From: Sitta carolinensis | Taxonomy: Eukaryota; Chordata; Aves; Passeriformes; Sittidae | DNA length: 64,000 nt | NCBI GenBank assembly: GCA_032173965.1 | Contig: JAVUNC010000019.1 | Location: forward strand, 16,546,234 to 16,610,233 | Direction of reading: 5' to 3' | Shown: positions 34,151 through 47,466 of the stretch, one piece after another | Numbering within the stretch: position 1 is the first letter of the stretch | Layout of the letters: each line of letters opens with the position of its first letter | Position numbers and translations under genes: made by a program | Notes under the pieces: generated by a model | The model's database searches: none | Told to the model about the DNA's origin: nothing | The model's input: the letters and a program-made list of their open reading frames with translations, nothing else

Positions 34151-37100
34151 CTGCAATAAAAAGGAATTTTGTTTTTTAAATTAAAAAAAAAACTCGACTC
34201 CATTTACTGTTTTTCCAACTCTGAAACATCACTTGGGCCACCCTCTTTCTGAACATGGAAAAAATCCCTGTATATCATCTTGACAGGCAGCAATGTTTGT
34301 CTAGTGTGGATAATATCAAGCATTATCCATCTGATTTTCCACTGTGCTAGGGGAGAACCCTATTTATTAATGACTAAGCCATGAAGGAGTGAGTTCACAC
34401 TCTTTTCCAAGAGGCAGAACTCAATTCATTACAGATGTTAAAGGTCAACACAGCAGAAGTATATTGAATTCCTTCCTGAACTGGCTAGATAAAATAGCAT
34501 TTCCTAAGTGCCTAAATGATTGCAAACCATTCCCATATATCCACATGCATAATGCATATCTGCAGGACAGAGGGGGCAGGCAGGGAGAGGCAGTGAGTGC
34601 GTCTCAGTGTGAGAGCTCCTAATCTCTATTTTAGAATGTTCCTCTGGAATTTTTCCCAGGACATTTCAAAGCATTGCTTTAAAGTTAACCACTACTCGTC
34701 TAGTATCAAGCCCACTCATCTGGCAAAGACTTAGGTAATGCAAGTAGATGATATTCTAAAAGGAATTACACGGGAAAATGGGATCACAAGGGACCTGATG
34801 GAGTGTCAGTACATAAACACTCCTCAGCAGTGTATTACCTATGGATCTGGATTTTACACAGCCCGTAAGATGAACTTTATGCCCAAGTCCTGAAGCTGCA
34901 TTCCGAGTCTAAACACATTACTGGAGATGGCCCCAAGCTGAGACCACGTTTTGCTGCTGAGCAGTTCCCAGGACAGCTCTTCTCAAAGAGGGCTCATCCA
35001 AAACAGGTAGAGCTAGCACACCTCCAAAGCTAATCTCATTTCTAAAGACAACACTGATGAGACACAGTGGTAAAAAGAGAAGTCGCCAGGGTTCACAGCA
35101 AATCCCTGATTTCACAGGTGATTTGGGCCTGCTGGCAGCTCTCACAAGTTGGGACAGAGTCCTGGTACCACAGGGAGCAGTGACAAGTTCAGTTGATCAG
35201 CTCACCTTCCCCATCCACTCCACCAGGGATTCTCTTTCATTGGGACTATTGATCCAGAGTCTCAAAACGAAGAAAAAAATATTTGTGAAGTGTTTTTCAC
35301 CCAATTCAAGCATCACATATTTATTTTGGCTCAGAGGAAAAAGAGTCTGTTTTGACTCTGCCTAGTGCTATGTGTGATATCTATGTGGGTTGTAATAACT
35401 TTCTCCATGCTGTAAAAAACAACAACAATCATTTTATGTGCTTATCCACACTACAGTAGCAATATTTCAGTAATTTAAAACAATCTTTTGTAAAGGAGTT
35501 TATATTATTTAAAATTTTATTGCATAAGCTAAATTCTACCTAACTAAATTTTACCAATTATAAATTCAAAAACTTATAAAAAATAGTGGCATACATTTTT
35601 CTCAGGATGTCTCGCTTTATTTGTTCACTCAGACGAATCTTATGCTTCTTGTTCTCAGCAGATTCAGTAAAATATTCAGATGTCCCACTGGAAAGTTCTT
35701 CTTCCTGCTCCAAAAGAAAATACAGGTTTAAAACATGACACATCAAGCTATGATTATTCAACAGAAAGCTCCATTTCTAGTACTAAGATTTACAGCTGCT
35801 CTTTATTATTTTGATCTGAGCAGTCTAAAAGAAACAATTATTTTTAATCTTTTAATATCTGGGAGTCTAGTCAGTTCCCCCCCCTTGACTCCCAAGCAAC
35901 GTATTTCGTATGCTAAAATACACCACAAACAAACAAGACTGCAATGTAAAGGATGTAGCTTTCCAAACCATCTGAGGAAACTGTTGGCAAATATTTGACA
36001 TCTTTGTGGCTCAAACTGTGACAAATGCCAGGAATCTCTCTTGCAGACAGGAGCATGCTTGTCAGTTTTTTTTCTGAAGAGACTGACTGGCGCAGTGGTC
36101 TCTACACTTATTCTCAGAGGAATTCCCATAATTTTCCATACTTGCAAAAAAACATACACAGTGTTATTTGCTCATTGAACAAGGCAAGGGTTAAAACTCT
36201 TAATTCTAACATTTAAACGCTCGCAGCTTGTAGTGGTTGGCTACTACAGGACAACAGGGGAATTCTTTCTGGTCTCAGCTAACGGCAGCACCATCCTTTT
36301 ATATAATACGAGGTTGGGGCGAGCGGGAGGGAAGGAAAACGCTCTTTTTCTTCAAGCTGTGAGCACTTCCTTTCACAATGAAACAATCTCAATCAGAGAA
36401 GGGCCATTGGCTCATTTCACCATTAACTACCGCACACTCCAAAAAAGTATTCTCTCTGAGGCTAGGGAGGAGAGGAAAAAGAAGTGGTGGAGTCAAGAAG
36501 AGAAGAGGCTTTGTGTGTCTCCTTGTCTTTGAGAGCACTTTTCTCCACGATGCAGCCTCTGGCAGGGGCTCCCCAAACGCAGGGAGTGCTGCTTTAGCCC
36601 ATTCCTCAGTGAAGGGAGGGCACTGGAACCAGGGGGTGGAAGAACTCAGGGACACAGAGAAAGCCAGCAGAGGCACAAGGCCTGTACATGACCCCTGCCT
36701 GGAACACCCCTCGGGAACCTGTCACTTAGGGGCCATCAAACCCTGCCCGTTTTTATTTTTGTTTTAAAGGAGAGGACGGGGGACCTCCATGCTCTTTCCA
36801 GAAGAAATAGCCAGTGAAAATAGCTTCCTATTTTGCAAGCAGAAGGAGCACAGTCAGGCAAAGAAGTAAAGCCATTTTGGCACTTCAAAACACTACAGCT
36901 GTTCTGAGCCTTTCTTCCAGAGACAAGTTACAGAAATGTGTGCACTGAGCGATGCATGAAGTTCTGTCCACTCCTGGTGCAACCAGAGTGTTTACAGCAG
37001 GCAGAAAACACAGAGAGCATACACGCAATGTGATCCCAACCTCAGAAATCAAGCTTAACTAGTTTAATCTGAGGGATTAATTGCTGCTTCTATTCTTGTT

Positions 37101-40100
37101 GGAGGCAGATTCCCCTAATTTGACTAAATATATTTTCATACTTTGTAAGGTATTAAAGACAGAAGTACGGGTAAGATACTTGAGTGTTCTGCTAACTTTA
37201 AGAGAAGGCAGAGACTGCAAAGTCTGTAAAAACTATTTTGATTTCCAGTAACAGTCACACAACTTGGAGGCTGAAGGGTCTTGCACAATCATCCTGCATC
37301 AAAGCAGCTGGAGAGCACTCCTACTTGGCCAGAGAGCCAAAGCCCATCTGAGTTCCTGCTGGGTGGAAACGGGTAAGGTTAATTCTGTTAAAGCTGCTTC
37401 AGTTCCCAGCACACCGACCAGGCCAGGATCAGCAGCCCCCTAAGGCAACTCTTGTCACTGTGGTAAGCAATGCATGGAAAGGAGCCCTTGGTACAAAATC
37501 CAGGGGAGGACTGGGGATAGTTCCTGTGCCCGTGTACTCCCTATTGCAGAGAAGGAATAAACCCCAGTTCTAACTTGCACCTAACCCTGCAGGACTGGGA
37601 TGGTCCCACCAGGCTGTGAGGAGCAGACCCTGCAGAGAGGCAAGGATGAAGAAGTCATGGCACTTTTGAGTTGAGCCAGGCTGGAGCTAATGGCCCCGAG
37701 TTGCAGGGCTAACACATTCCCTCACTGCGCTGTCATCAACCTTTTGTTTTGCTTTCAAATAATTTATCACACAAAGCAGTGACAGAAAGGGTTAAGGCAT
37801 CAAAAAAAGTAAAAATCAAAATGATTTATATGTGAAACACTTCTGAACATGCCCTCTAAGTACAGTAGATTTTCCCCTCGGAACCACACCCTGTAAGTGC
37901 TGTATTTTGAGAGCTGAACAATTAACATAAGGCATATGAGTCAGGCTTTGAAAGACTCTGTGGGAACCAGAGAGCCTTTTGCTATTAGTAGTGATGTAAA
38001 CTCCCTAAGGCTGGAATAAGTCCACAATAGAAGGCAGAGAGAATCATAAATAACAACAGTGGGCACTCCATATACTACTAAGACACGCAGCCATTATTGG
38101 TGATACTTCCTTTATTTTCTTTATTAGACTTAATAATTTTAGTTAATTAAAAACAAAAAAAAAAAATAAAACCCGGTCTGTTTTGGGAATACTATTTATT
38201 TCCTATGGGAACTTCAGGACTTGCTAAAGAAAGAAAAAAAGCTAATCTGCTCTCATCCTGTCTAGTAATCCCAGATTCCTTTTAGGCAGTGAAATAATTA
38301 AAGAAAAATATTCCAGGCATAAAAGGGAGGACAGCAGAAGCAGACATATAAACAATGACACCATGACAGAGAAAAACGTCAAAGCACCGCCAGACTTGCG
38401 ACTCAACTCTGAAAGAGCTGCAGGGAGTGGGATTGCTGCTAACAAATTAAAACCACATTTCTTGGCAAATTGTTAAAGACAGACATATTTACATTTGTAT
38501 AGAGACTGGGTGGGCACAAAAGATTAAAATGCTTCCCTAGCCCTTGAACTGCCAAGTTCTATTAGAAATATGTGCTCTTAAAATCCCAGGGTAAGCTCAG
38601 TCCTTTCTGTCACTAAAACTGCAGAGAAGAGCCTGCAGAAGTGAATTTGCAGTTTTACCAGCCTACCTGCTCATGCCACTGGCCTCCCCAAACCTGATTT
38701 TAAGATCCTTAATACTCATCCAAAGAGAAAAATCCCTATCAAAACCTACAGAGAAACATCAGGCACAATGTTAGGCACAGAATATACTTCCCGTAAGGTT
38801 TATCAAATTGAAGACTTTTTTTTTTTCTTTTCTTTCTTTTTGTGCTATCTGACTCCACTTACTACTCACTCAAGCTGAAAAAGAAACCCTCAGAACTGTA
38901 AAAGCAGTGGTCACTGCCATCTCCAGCTCTCTCCAGGACAGCTGAATTCAGCAGTACAGCATTAAATATCTGTTAAAGACCTACCCCTGGATGGACACCT
39001 GTGAGGAACCCTGACAACTCATCACCCTGAAGCAGAGTGAAAGCTTTGGTCTTTCCAGCATGATGATATACTCATACAAATACTCTGTTCTTTCCATCTT
39101 CCAGTTTAATACTGGGCTGAAAGAACATTTTCCAAGTGAACACTGCTGCCCCCCTTTGCTGCCTCTCTGGTGTTAAGCTTTCTTCTAGTTGTCTCTTACT
39201 CTTCTCAGTGCCACAAGATTATTTACCAATAAAGTAAGACTAAGAGATAATTAAATTTCATGCCTGGTTCCCAACCCCGTAATAAAAACACACTGTTTTT
39301 AAAATGCATTTATCAATGTGGCTTATCAAAAAAACTTAATAGTTGACTTGAGCCATCAACTGGTTCAAGAAAATAATTTTTATATCACAGCGGCAAATGG
39401 GAGTGGACTATAAAGACAATAATATAGGTAAAGCTATGAACTAAAGTATTATCCCAGGCACATACAATAAAACTAAAATTAGTGAAAGAAATAAGACAGA
39501 AACACTTATTTAGGGGAGCTTTAGGTAAGCTTGCAATTGCATGACTTCTCTTAGTGTCATTCTAAGCTGTATCATGAGCTCAACCATCAAAGATAACCTT
39601 TAGGTTTCAGAGGTGTCCTAACAGATGACAGATCAGAGAGGTCAGACAGGACTCCTTCCCATCTGATAAACAAAAAGGGCTCCTTAAAGCAAGTGAGGAG
39701 GCTTGTGAGGGAAGGATGAATCAGATACTACAATTAACTGATAAAAAAGTGACAGAGACAGGACTTTGGGTCTCGTCTCCTGCCCTCTCCCAACCCACAT
39801 GAAGGAAAAGATTCCCACAGTTTCAAGATGCAAATTTTTTTGCATTTCCAATGTAGTGATGCATCAGTCCTGGCAGTTCTACTTATGAACTCCAACCACA
39901 TCATAAAACACTTGCAGAAGTTTTCCAAGTACAGAAATGGATATTATTCTCAACTTGAAATACAGTTCCTTGATTAGATTTGTGGAATATTGCTCTACAT
40001 TTTGAAGTTGACTGTCCTGCTCTAAAAGTCAGTAAATTCCAGTAAAAATCATTAAGGATCATTCCACATTACTTTGGAACACTGGTGTTGCCTTTGAAAT

Positions 40101-43100
40101 AGGTATTTGTAAGGAATGCTGGTGGTTTTCAAACATACTCCAATTTCAATCTTGAAAAGAATGTAACAACCAGAGCAAACCGCATCTGTCCAGGAGGAGC
40201 AGAACGGTTCAACCTTCCCATGACCTAGCCCAGAAAGCAAACTCCTGGATCAGTACAGTCTTCAGTATCTACCACCAAAGTTCCTTGGAATTTGACACCA
40301 TGGATCTTCAGTTTTGCTCATCAGGAGACCCTGTGGTCTATTTAGTCCAAGCATTGGCCCAACCTCTTAAAAGTCCCTGTGATACACATTTCACTTTCTC
40401 AAGACACAAGGTGTGAACCCAAGTTTCTCACTCAATACACATAAGTCCTGGCAATTACAAACATTCCAATGGTCCCCCAGGCATCACCAGATTAGCTTCA
40501 AGCATATGACTTCTATGAGGAAAATGCCTTCTTCCTTTTGAAGTATTTGGTTCAGATTTTAGCTGTATTTCACATACAGGAGGAATCCCAGACTGTTCTG
40601 AGTTTAAGAAACTCAGAGCTCTCTAGACTTGCATTTGAACACTCACTAAAGAAGAGAAAATAGAATTCCTGCTGTAAATGGCAGAGAACAAATGAAATGT
40701 GATTCTTCCTAAAACTCCGAGCTGCAAGGGAGCCTTTTATAAATTGAAACCTATGTGTAACTCAGAGAGCAAATACCCCATCACACTTTCTAAAGGCACA
40801 GAAGTGCTCCCGAAACAACTGATTTATTTACATACTGAGCAGCACGTGACACGGGCTGTGTGCATTTGCTTGAAGGCAAGAACTGCTAAAATTAATGTTA
40901 AGTAATTGAGCTATTAATCATTCTGATTTTATATACTGATGCTACAAGACTCAGATTCTATCTTCAGAGAAAGTGTCCACTGATAAGAAATGGAGGAGTT
41001 GACAACAGCTTTTCAACCAAAATAACTTCTCTCAATAACACTGAAGAAAAATCTAAAGCATATTAACAGTCAATTTTTACCTTTTTAAAGGAAACCACTG
41101 TCTTATAAGCATGCATCTTCAGCCATCCATTTTCATCAATTTTTAGGTTCTTGATTCCAGTAATTATAAAAGAGGACACGCATACGAGACACACATTTCA
41201 TACTTGAAAGAGATGTTTATAAAATGAAGGAACAGCAATCTTATGTGGCACTCGAACCCTTTCTCCAGCTTACAAATCAAGAGAGACTTTCTAAGAGAGG
41301 CCCTCTTGTAATCCTGTCCTTCAGCTTTTCACAGCCTGCCATGAGGATCCTCTGTGTGCCCACCACACCTCACTGGGAATCAGGGTCAGCCAGTGCAGAT
41401 GTCCCTCAGCCTCACTCACCAGCAACACTGCAGCAAACTTTGCATTTGCCTTCCAGACATAGCATGGGTTATATGACATAAGAGAATACTCCTCGGAGTA
41501 CGTGATGTACACAGTGTGATTCGTTTGCCCAACACTTTGATACTTAGAGGAAAAAAATCTGGAAAAAAAAGACATCAATTTTACGCTCTTTTGTTCTTTC
41601 TATGCAATTACAATATGCAGTAACACCTGGAGGAGATCTTGTAAAGAATAACTAATACTCTTGATCTCACCAGTTACACAAAACCAAAATATGTAAAACA
41701 AGAGCTGCACAGCTCAGGAAATAATTACTGTTCAACAATTTAATGTTTTGGCTTGGTTTCCAAAACTAACACTAGTACCACCACCACGAAAACCCCCAAG
41801 ACTTCTGAGCTCACACTGGGGATCTGTCACTCCAAATAATTTCAAATCCTTACAAATTGTTCAAAAATCCTGCTGTGAACTTTACCATCATATGTTTCAG
41901 TTTCCTGTTCAGTCAAGTTATGAACTTCTTATCAGTTTTAAGAGATTTTTGCTGAAGACTGAGAAACAGATTGCTCTTTAAAACAATTTTTCAAAACCCT
42001 GTCGAATATTCTTTGCCTAACAGGAATATCAAGAATTATTATTAAACCTATTCAAATCCTAGAACCATCAAAATCTCACAGATGCACCACAGCTAAATAA
42101 ATTCTTTAGCTCCCTGCAGCTTTCACATGATCCCTGCCAGCCTTCCCCCTGCCCCTCTGCCAGGGGTGCCTGTCCTCTCCAAGCCTGCAGAGGAAAGAGC
42201 AGAGAATCAGCTCAAATCCACATGAACCACCAGCATAAGCTGTGACAGCAGCAGTGAGAGGGGAGAGGAAAATGAGGGAGGTGAAAGGATGATGACAGAT
42301 GATAATATCTTAAATAACCACAAGGCTTTGACAAATGGGATCTTGTGAATGCTGCTAAGTAGTTAGATTCAAATCAACTGGAGCACTCATATAAGAAGCA
42401 ACTACCAAAATGAGTAGAAGATTACTCAATTTGTCCCTACTTTTTGAGCATTGCTTCATATGGAAATAATTTTACAACCTTAATCATTTATACTGCAGCT
42501 ACAGGACCATCTATATTTCTGCTCTGCTTCATCTGATTTTGCATAACGAGGTACACTTTTATTGAGGATGTATTCCACTTACATGATGGCTGTAAGGCAA
42601 TAAATATTACTTTTTATTTCATTCCATACATACTCTTAATATTCTGTCTGCTTTTCAGATAAATAAGGCTACAGAACAAAGGTTTTCCAATCAATTCCTT
42701 GCAGCAATACCTTGGCCTTTTTCTAGCAATCACACAGTTAATTCACTCAGCAGTTTGCATGAGCACAGCAATTGCTCTTTTCAGTAAAAATACTGTGTAT
42801 TTATCAACAGGTGATTTTCATTTACAGCCCTAGTGCCTCTCTACCCAGCTCTGGGAGGCTTCTCTGAAATTCTCCAAAGCCTTCTCTGGTCTTGACTAAT
42901 TGAAAAATCGTGTCAGTTTTCATTTCATCATTTGTCCACTTCTCTGGCTAGTTAACGCAGCAGACAGCTGTGAGACTTTTGCCATGCAGAAAATAACTCC
43001 GTTTGTAAGCTATAAGAAGAAACTCCGACAAGTTCAGACAAACCTCACTGAGGCAATTCACAGCATCACCGCTCTCAGGTCTCCTCCCTGCCCTTTTTTT

Positions 43101-43543
43101 GCAGGAGGTTCGGGCTCGGAGCTGGCAGAAGAGAGCACACACACACCCCAGCTGCTCCCACCCGCAATCCCAGCACGAGAGCCGCAAATCCGGGGAAGCT
43201 GGGTGTGCAGGAATCCACGAGGCTGTGATACACAGAAAGATGAGGTACAGGCACACAGCCCTTTTGGCAAACGCTGCTGCAGGAGGGGCAATCTCCCAGA
43301 AGAGGCAGACAGCTGGGACAAAAGGGAATATGTAAAACTGCTGTAGCTTTCTTTTTATGACCGAGTCAAAGAACTTCAGGATCGTTACTCTGAGATGCAG
43401 TTTCTCAGAGACAGCAGCCTAATGATTCGAGCTAATTTAAAGCTCCACCAAAAACGAAAGGGAAGTCTCGCCTTTACCCAACATGTGATCCTGCCAAGGA
43501 TCAATGAAGGGATCTGGTTGAAAGCGAACCACACAAACAATAA

Positions 43544-43587
<44 letters not shown>

Positions 43588-46500
43588 CACACTGTTTCCA
43601 GAGGAATCACTGAATGACCCCAGCACTGACAAACACCGAAGACAAGAATGCTCAGGGAGGCCAAGGCAGGAGGAGCACAGAACATGGAGGATGAGTAAAA
43701 AAAAAAAGTGACAGAAGCTTGAAGTGTCAAAAGTGAAAACTCACCCAAGCAACTCTTTGCCTAATGTGGTATTTGGATAAAGTTCATTAGTCTGCAGTTT
43801 CCCCCCTCCACCTTTTTGAAAGAAGTAGTGAACCCTGGTCATATTTACCAACTACAGCTTCATGTTTTTCTCCTGTTTCCTATAATGACTGAAAAGAATT
43901 CAGCACATTATCTAAAATCCCAGAAAACTAGATTTTATAAAAAAATTTAAAAAAGATAGTGATGTAAAAAAGCCAGCAACAAGACAAATATGACAAGAAA
44001 TGTAACATTAATGTGGATGTTACTTTCAAACCCAGGTAACTCTCAGCTGCTACGTAAAGGTTGCTTTGGCTCCATTCGTCCATATCCTGGCTGTGTGCTC
44101 CTGCAACATTTTTTTGCATTACAATTGGCAAGTGTGTGGGTAAAGGATGAGTTGGTTCAGTGAACTGACATGATGGAAAACTAATCTCCAATGAAAAACA
44201 GAGAAACTTCACAAATAAATAATTTTCTTCTAGATGAAGTCAATGAACTAATTCATTCTTGACTGAAGAATCACTTAGTCCATTGTAATCAGAAAGGAAA
44301 GAAATATGTGGCTGGATGTAGAGGGGATGTGGAGTGACCTTTTCATTAGTAGCCCACCAGCACAGCAGTATTTCACTGTAATATTTTATACACATATATA
44401 GATATACGCACATGCCAAGATTTGTACTTCCAGTGTGAATTGTGCAATTCTATTTCACAGCATTTCCTTCTTCCCCTACCCAATCTGATATCACTTAACA
44501 ATAAGTCTTTAAAGAATTTAAGATAACTAAATTCCATATAAAGTCCTGTACTAATCTTTACAAATTGCTGCTATCTGAAGTTTCATAGACACACTGTTCC
44601 AGCAGCATACACTCCAGTGGGACAGATCTGTTAATTACAGCTAAGTTTCATGTTTGCATGAAAGAACCAGAAGCCTCTTCTCAGCATAATCAAAACCCAA
44701 GCAAAACCTGTCACTAAGGCTCTTCAGAGCTTTAAGAATGAGAATTCTCTAATGTTCCTGTAGAGTAGTACAATGGCACAATTTATAAATCATATATGAA
44801 GAAGCTTAAATAGTTTATTTCCCTGCTGGGGATTCAAAAAGCACTGGGCACATCTTTAGCACTTTTTTTTTTCCATGTGTACCTGTGAGGGTTTTTGGTT
44901 TTGGTTTTTTGGTTGGTTTGGTTTTTAAAGAGCAATATTCTGCTGGAAAAGAATCTATTTGTATAATATTCTCTGTAACTTAACAAGGCTCAGTGGAAAC
45001 CCCGAAACTTTTCATCTAGAGAGGATCTCCTACTCCCCATTTTTTTTTTCTGCTCTTACTCAAACAGTAATTTCAAATTCCCATTTCAATATCATTTTTA
45101 GCTTAACCTCCTTCATGCTTTCCCTAGAAGTGCTTCCTCTCATAGATTCTGGTATAAAGCCGATGTGGTTATCAATGAATACTCCATTGTTTGCACATTT
45201 TCAAATGCTCACAAGCCTGCCACCCATTTCCATTTCCACTGTTTCTCCTGATAACCCATTTCCAATTTTCCATTTTAGCTCTCTACATAATAATAATTGA
45301 GAAAATGTTGTCACTGACAAAGATGACTAATCTCTCCAGAGCTCTTATATATTTCCTTGGGTTTCCTCTTTTGCCATGTTCCCAAAACTGTCTTCTTTCT
45401 CAAGATACAACTATTCAAGATTACACACACAGTTTGGTAAAACAGGGAACAATGGTTTTATGTTTAAACGTAGCATTAATCACTCAGCCTATTCTTCCAT
45501 CTTTTCTTTAAGACTTCCAATCTGCTTATGTAATTTCAATAACGTGTTATATTGTTTCTTTACTAGAGATTTCTTTCTTCCAAAATGCTTAGTACTGCCT
45601 GCAGCCCGAGTTTTAAACATAACCACAGACACACCCATTTCTAAATGCACTCTAGAAAATTACATATCGATAGTTTTCTTATTTTATTTCCTCTCTGCTC
45701 CTTAGAGGTGCTCTCAAATATTTTATTAGTTTATGCTTAAAGCTAATTTGACAGAGACTCTCTAATCCACCCTAACCTTAGTCTTACACGAGGCATCACA
45801 GAAGAATTAAAATTGATTCTCCCAGCAACTGATGCTGAGGTTTGTGCTTATGAATATCTCAAAAGTAATCTAATGATAATCTTTCCTAAGGTGCAGGACA
45901 TAAAATTTTCATTTCATAGCTAACTAAATCCCTTGAAACTCGTGCTATAAGCACAGCCTATTTCAGAGATACACAGAACAGCCCAGAAAGCAGAGGAAAG
46001 GCAAAGAATAAAAGGGTGAAGACAGGTGAGAGAAGAGAGTTGTGGTCAGTGAAGGAAACGTGCACCAGGCTGACTTTAAAACAGTCTCAAGTTCAGGGGA
46101 ACACTGAGCCAAATTTGTCTTGACAGAGCTCAGGGATGAAAGCTTGACCCAGACCATAAACCAGAATAAAAACAGTATAAAAAAAATACAAAACCACTAT
46201 GTCTTGACTAAGTCAATCACAGTCACAGCAACACAGAAAAGTGACAAAGTTTCCATTAATGTATAGTTAACTGCTTTTGTAAACACAAACAGGCCCTCAA
46301 ATCCAAGGGTGTGAGCTGATTAAAGGTTTAAAAGAACTTGCATCCAAAACCGTGGCATTATTCAAAGCCAAACATACAGAAGAAAACAAAACACAGCCTC
46401 ATTTTCAGCCCCTGACAGAATGTGCAGAGTGTATCAACAGAAAGGTCTTTGGGTGGTCTTTTGTAGGGCAGAGTTTAGAATTCCAGCCTACTCACAGCTC

Positions 46501-47431
46501 AACTGCATGGAGAAAAGCAGACACACAAAGTGCAGATTTCTTTGCCTTTCTTCTGGAGTGCCAAAAGCTTAAAAAACTCTCAGTGGCAATCAAACACTCC
46601 CCCAGTTTGGCAAAGCACTCAACTGGAGTGTATGACAAATCTGGTCCTAACATGCTGTAGGAACCCTGGAACAACAAAACAGTCTGGAGTGGACCCTCTG
46701 AGTGAGAGTGGTGAGAATTAAACAGATGCTCCAAAACATTTGCCAAGGGTCTGCTCCCATCTTGCCAAGTTCTTCCAATCAGGGAAGATGCTTAGGGATA
46801 ACTTTCTCTCACTCCCTCCTACCAACACACTACACTGACCATCCTGTCTGTGCACACACGTTGCATCTGTAAGCAAAGCAAACTCCCAAGACTTTATTAT
46901 TGCTTAGGTTACCAGCTCTCTAAGACATATTTTCTTTTTAAATATAAAAGTGTTTAAACTTGCCTTTTAAACAACAAGAAGCTTCCACAGATCAAGACCC
47001 AATTTTGAAATAGTAAAGCTGAAGTCCCTAACACTGAATTTTTATATTTGCCTTCTCCTTCCCACACAAAATGACAAGAAATACTAAAGGAAACTTCTCA
47101 GCTCGTATTTTACAAAAAGATTAAAAATACCAAATGAGGGAATTGGATATCTCATAAGAGTTACTTAAGCAAGAAAACAACCCTTAATTATTTCTCAGTC
47201 AAAATGCAGAGATAGAATTTTCTACTTCAGGCATTAAGTAGTTTTCAAGACAATACTGAAAAAGTAATAATTTTCAAAAGAGAAAAGTACTTCTAGAGCA
47301 GGGAGATCATTTTCTTCTGAGAGTGCAAAAAACATTTGCTTGATTCTTCAACACTTAAGAATATGTACCAAGCTAGGAAATGAAATAAGAAAATCTGCAT
47401 TTAGCATTATAAATATGAACACCCTGCCTGG

Positions 47432-47466
<35 letters not shown>

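Noticed and set aside
42900..43346. 148-residue open frame on the + strand in the large SLX4IP intron
   Set aside because: No domain or homology recognised, and the antisense frames over the same region are also open, which suggests a GC-richer patch rather than a gene.
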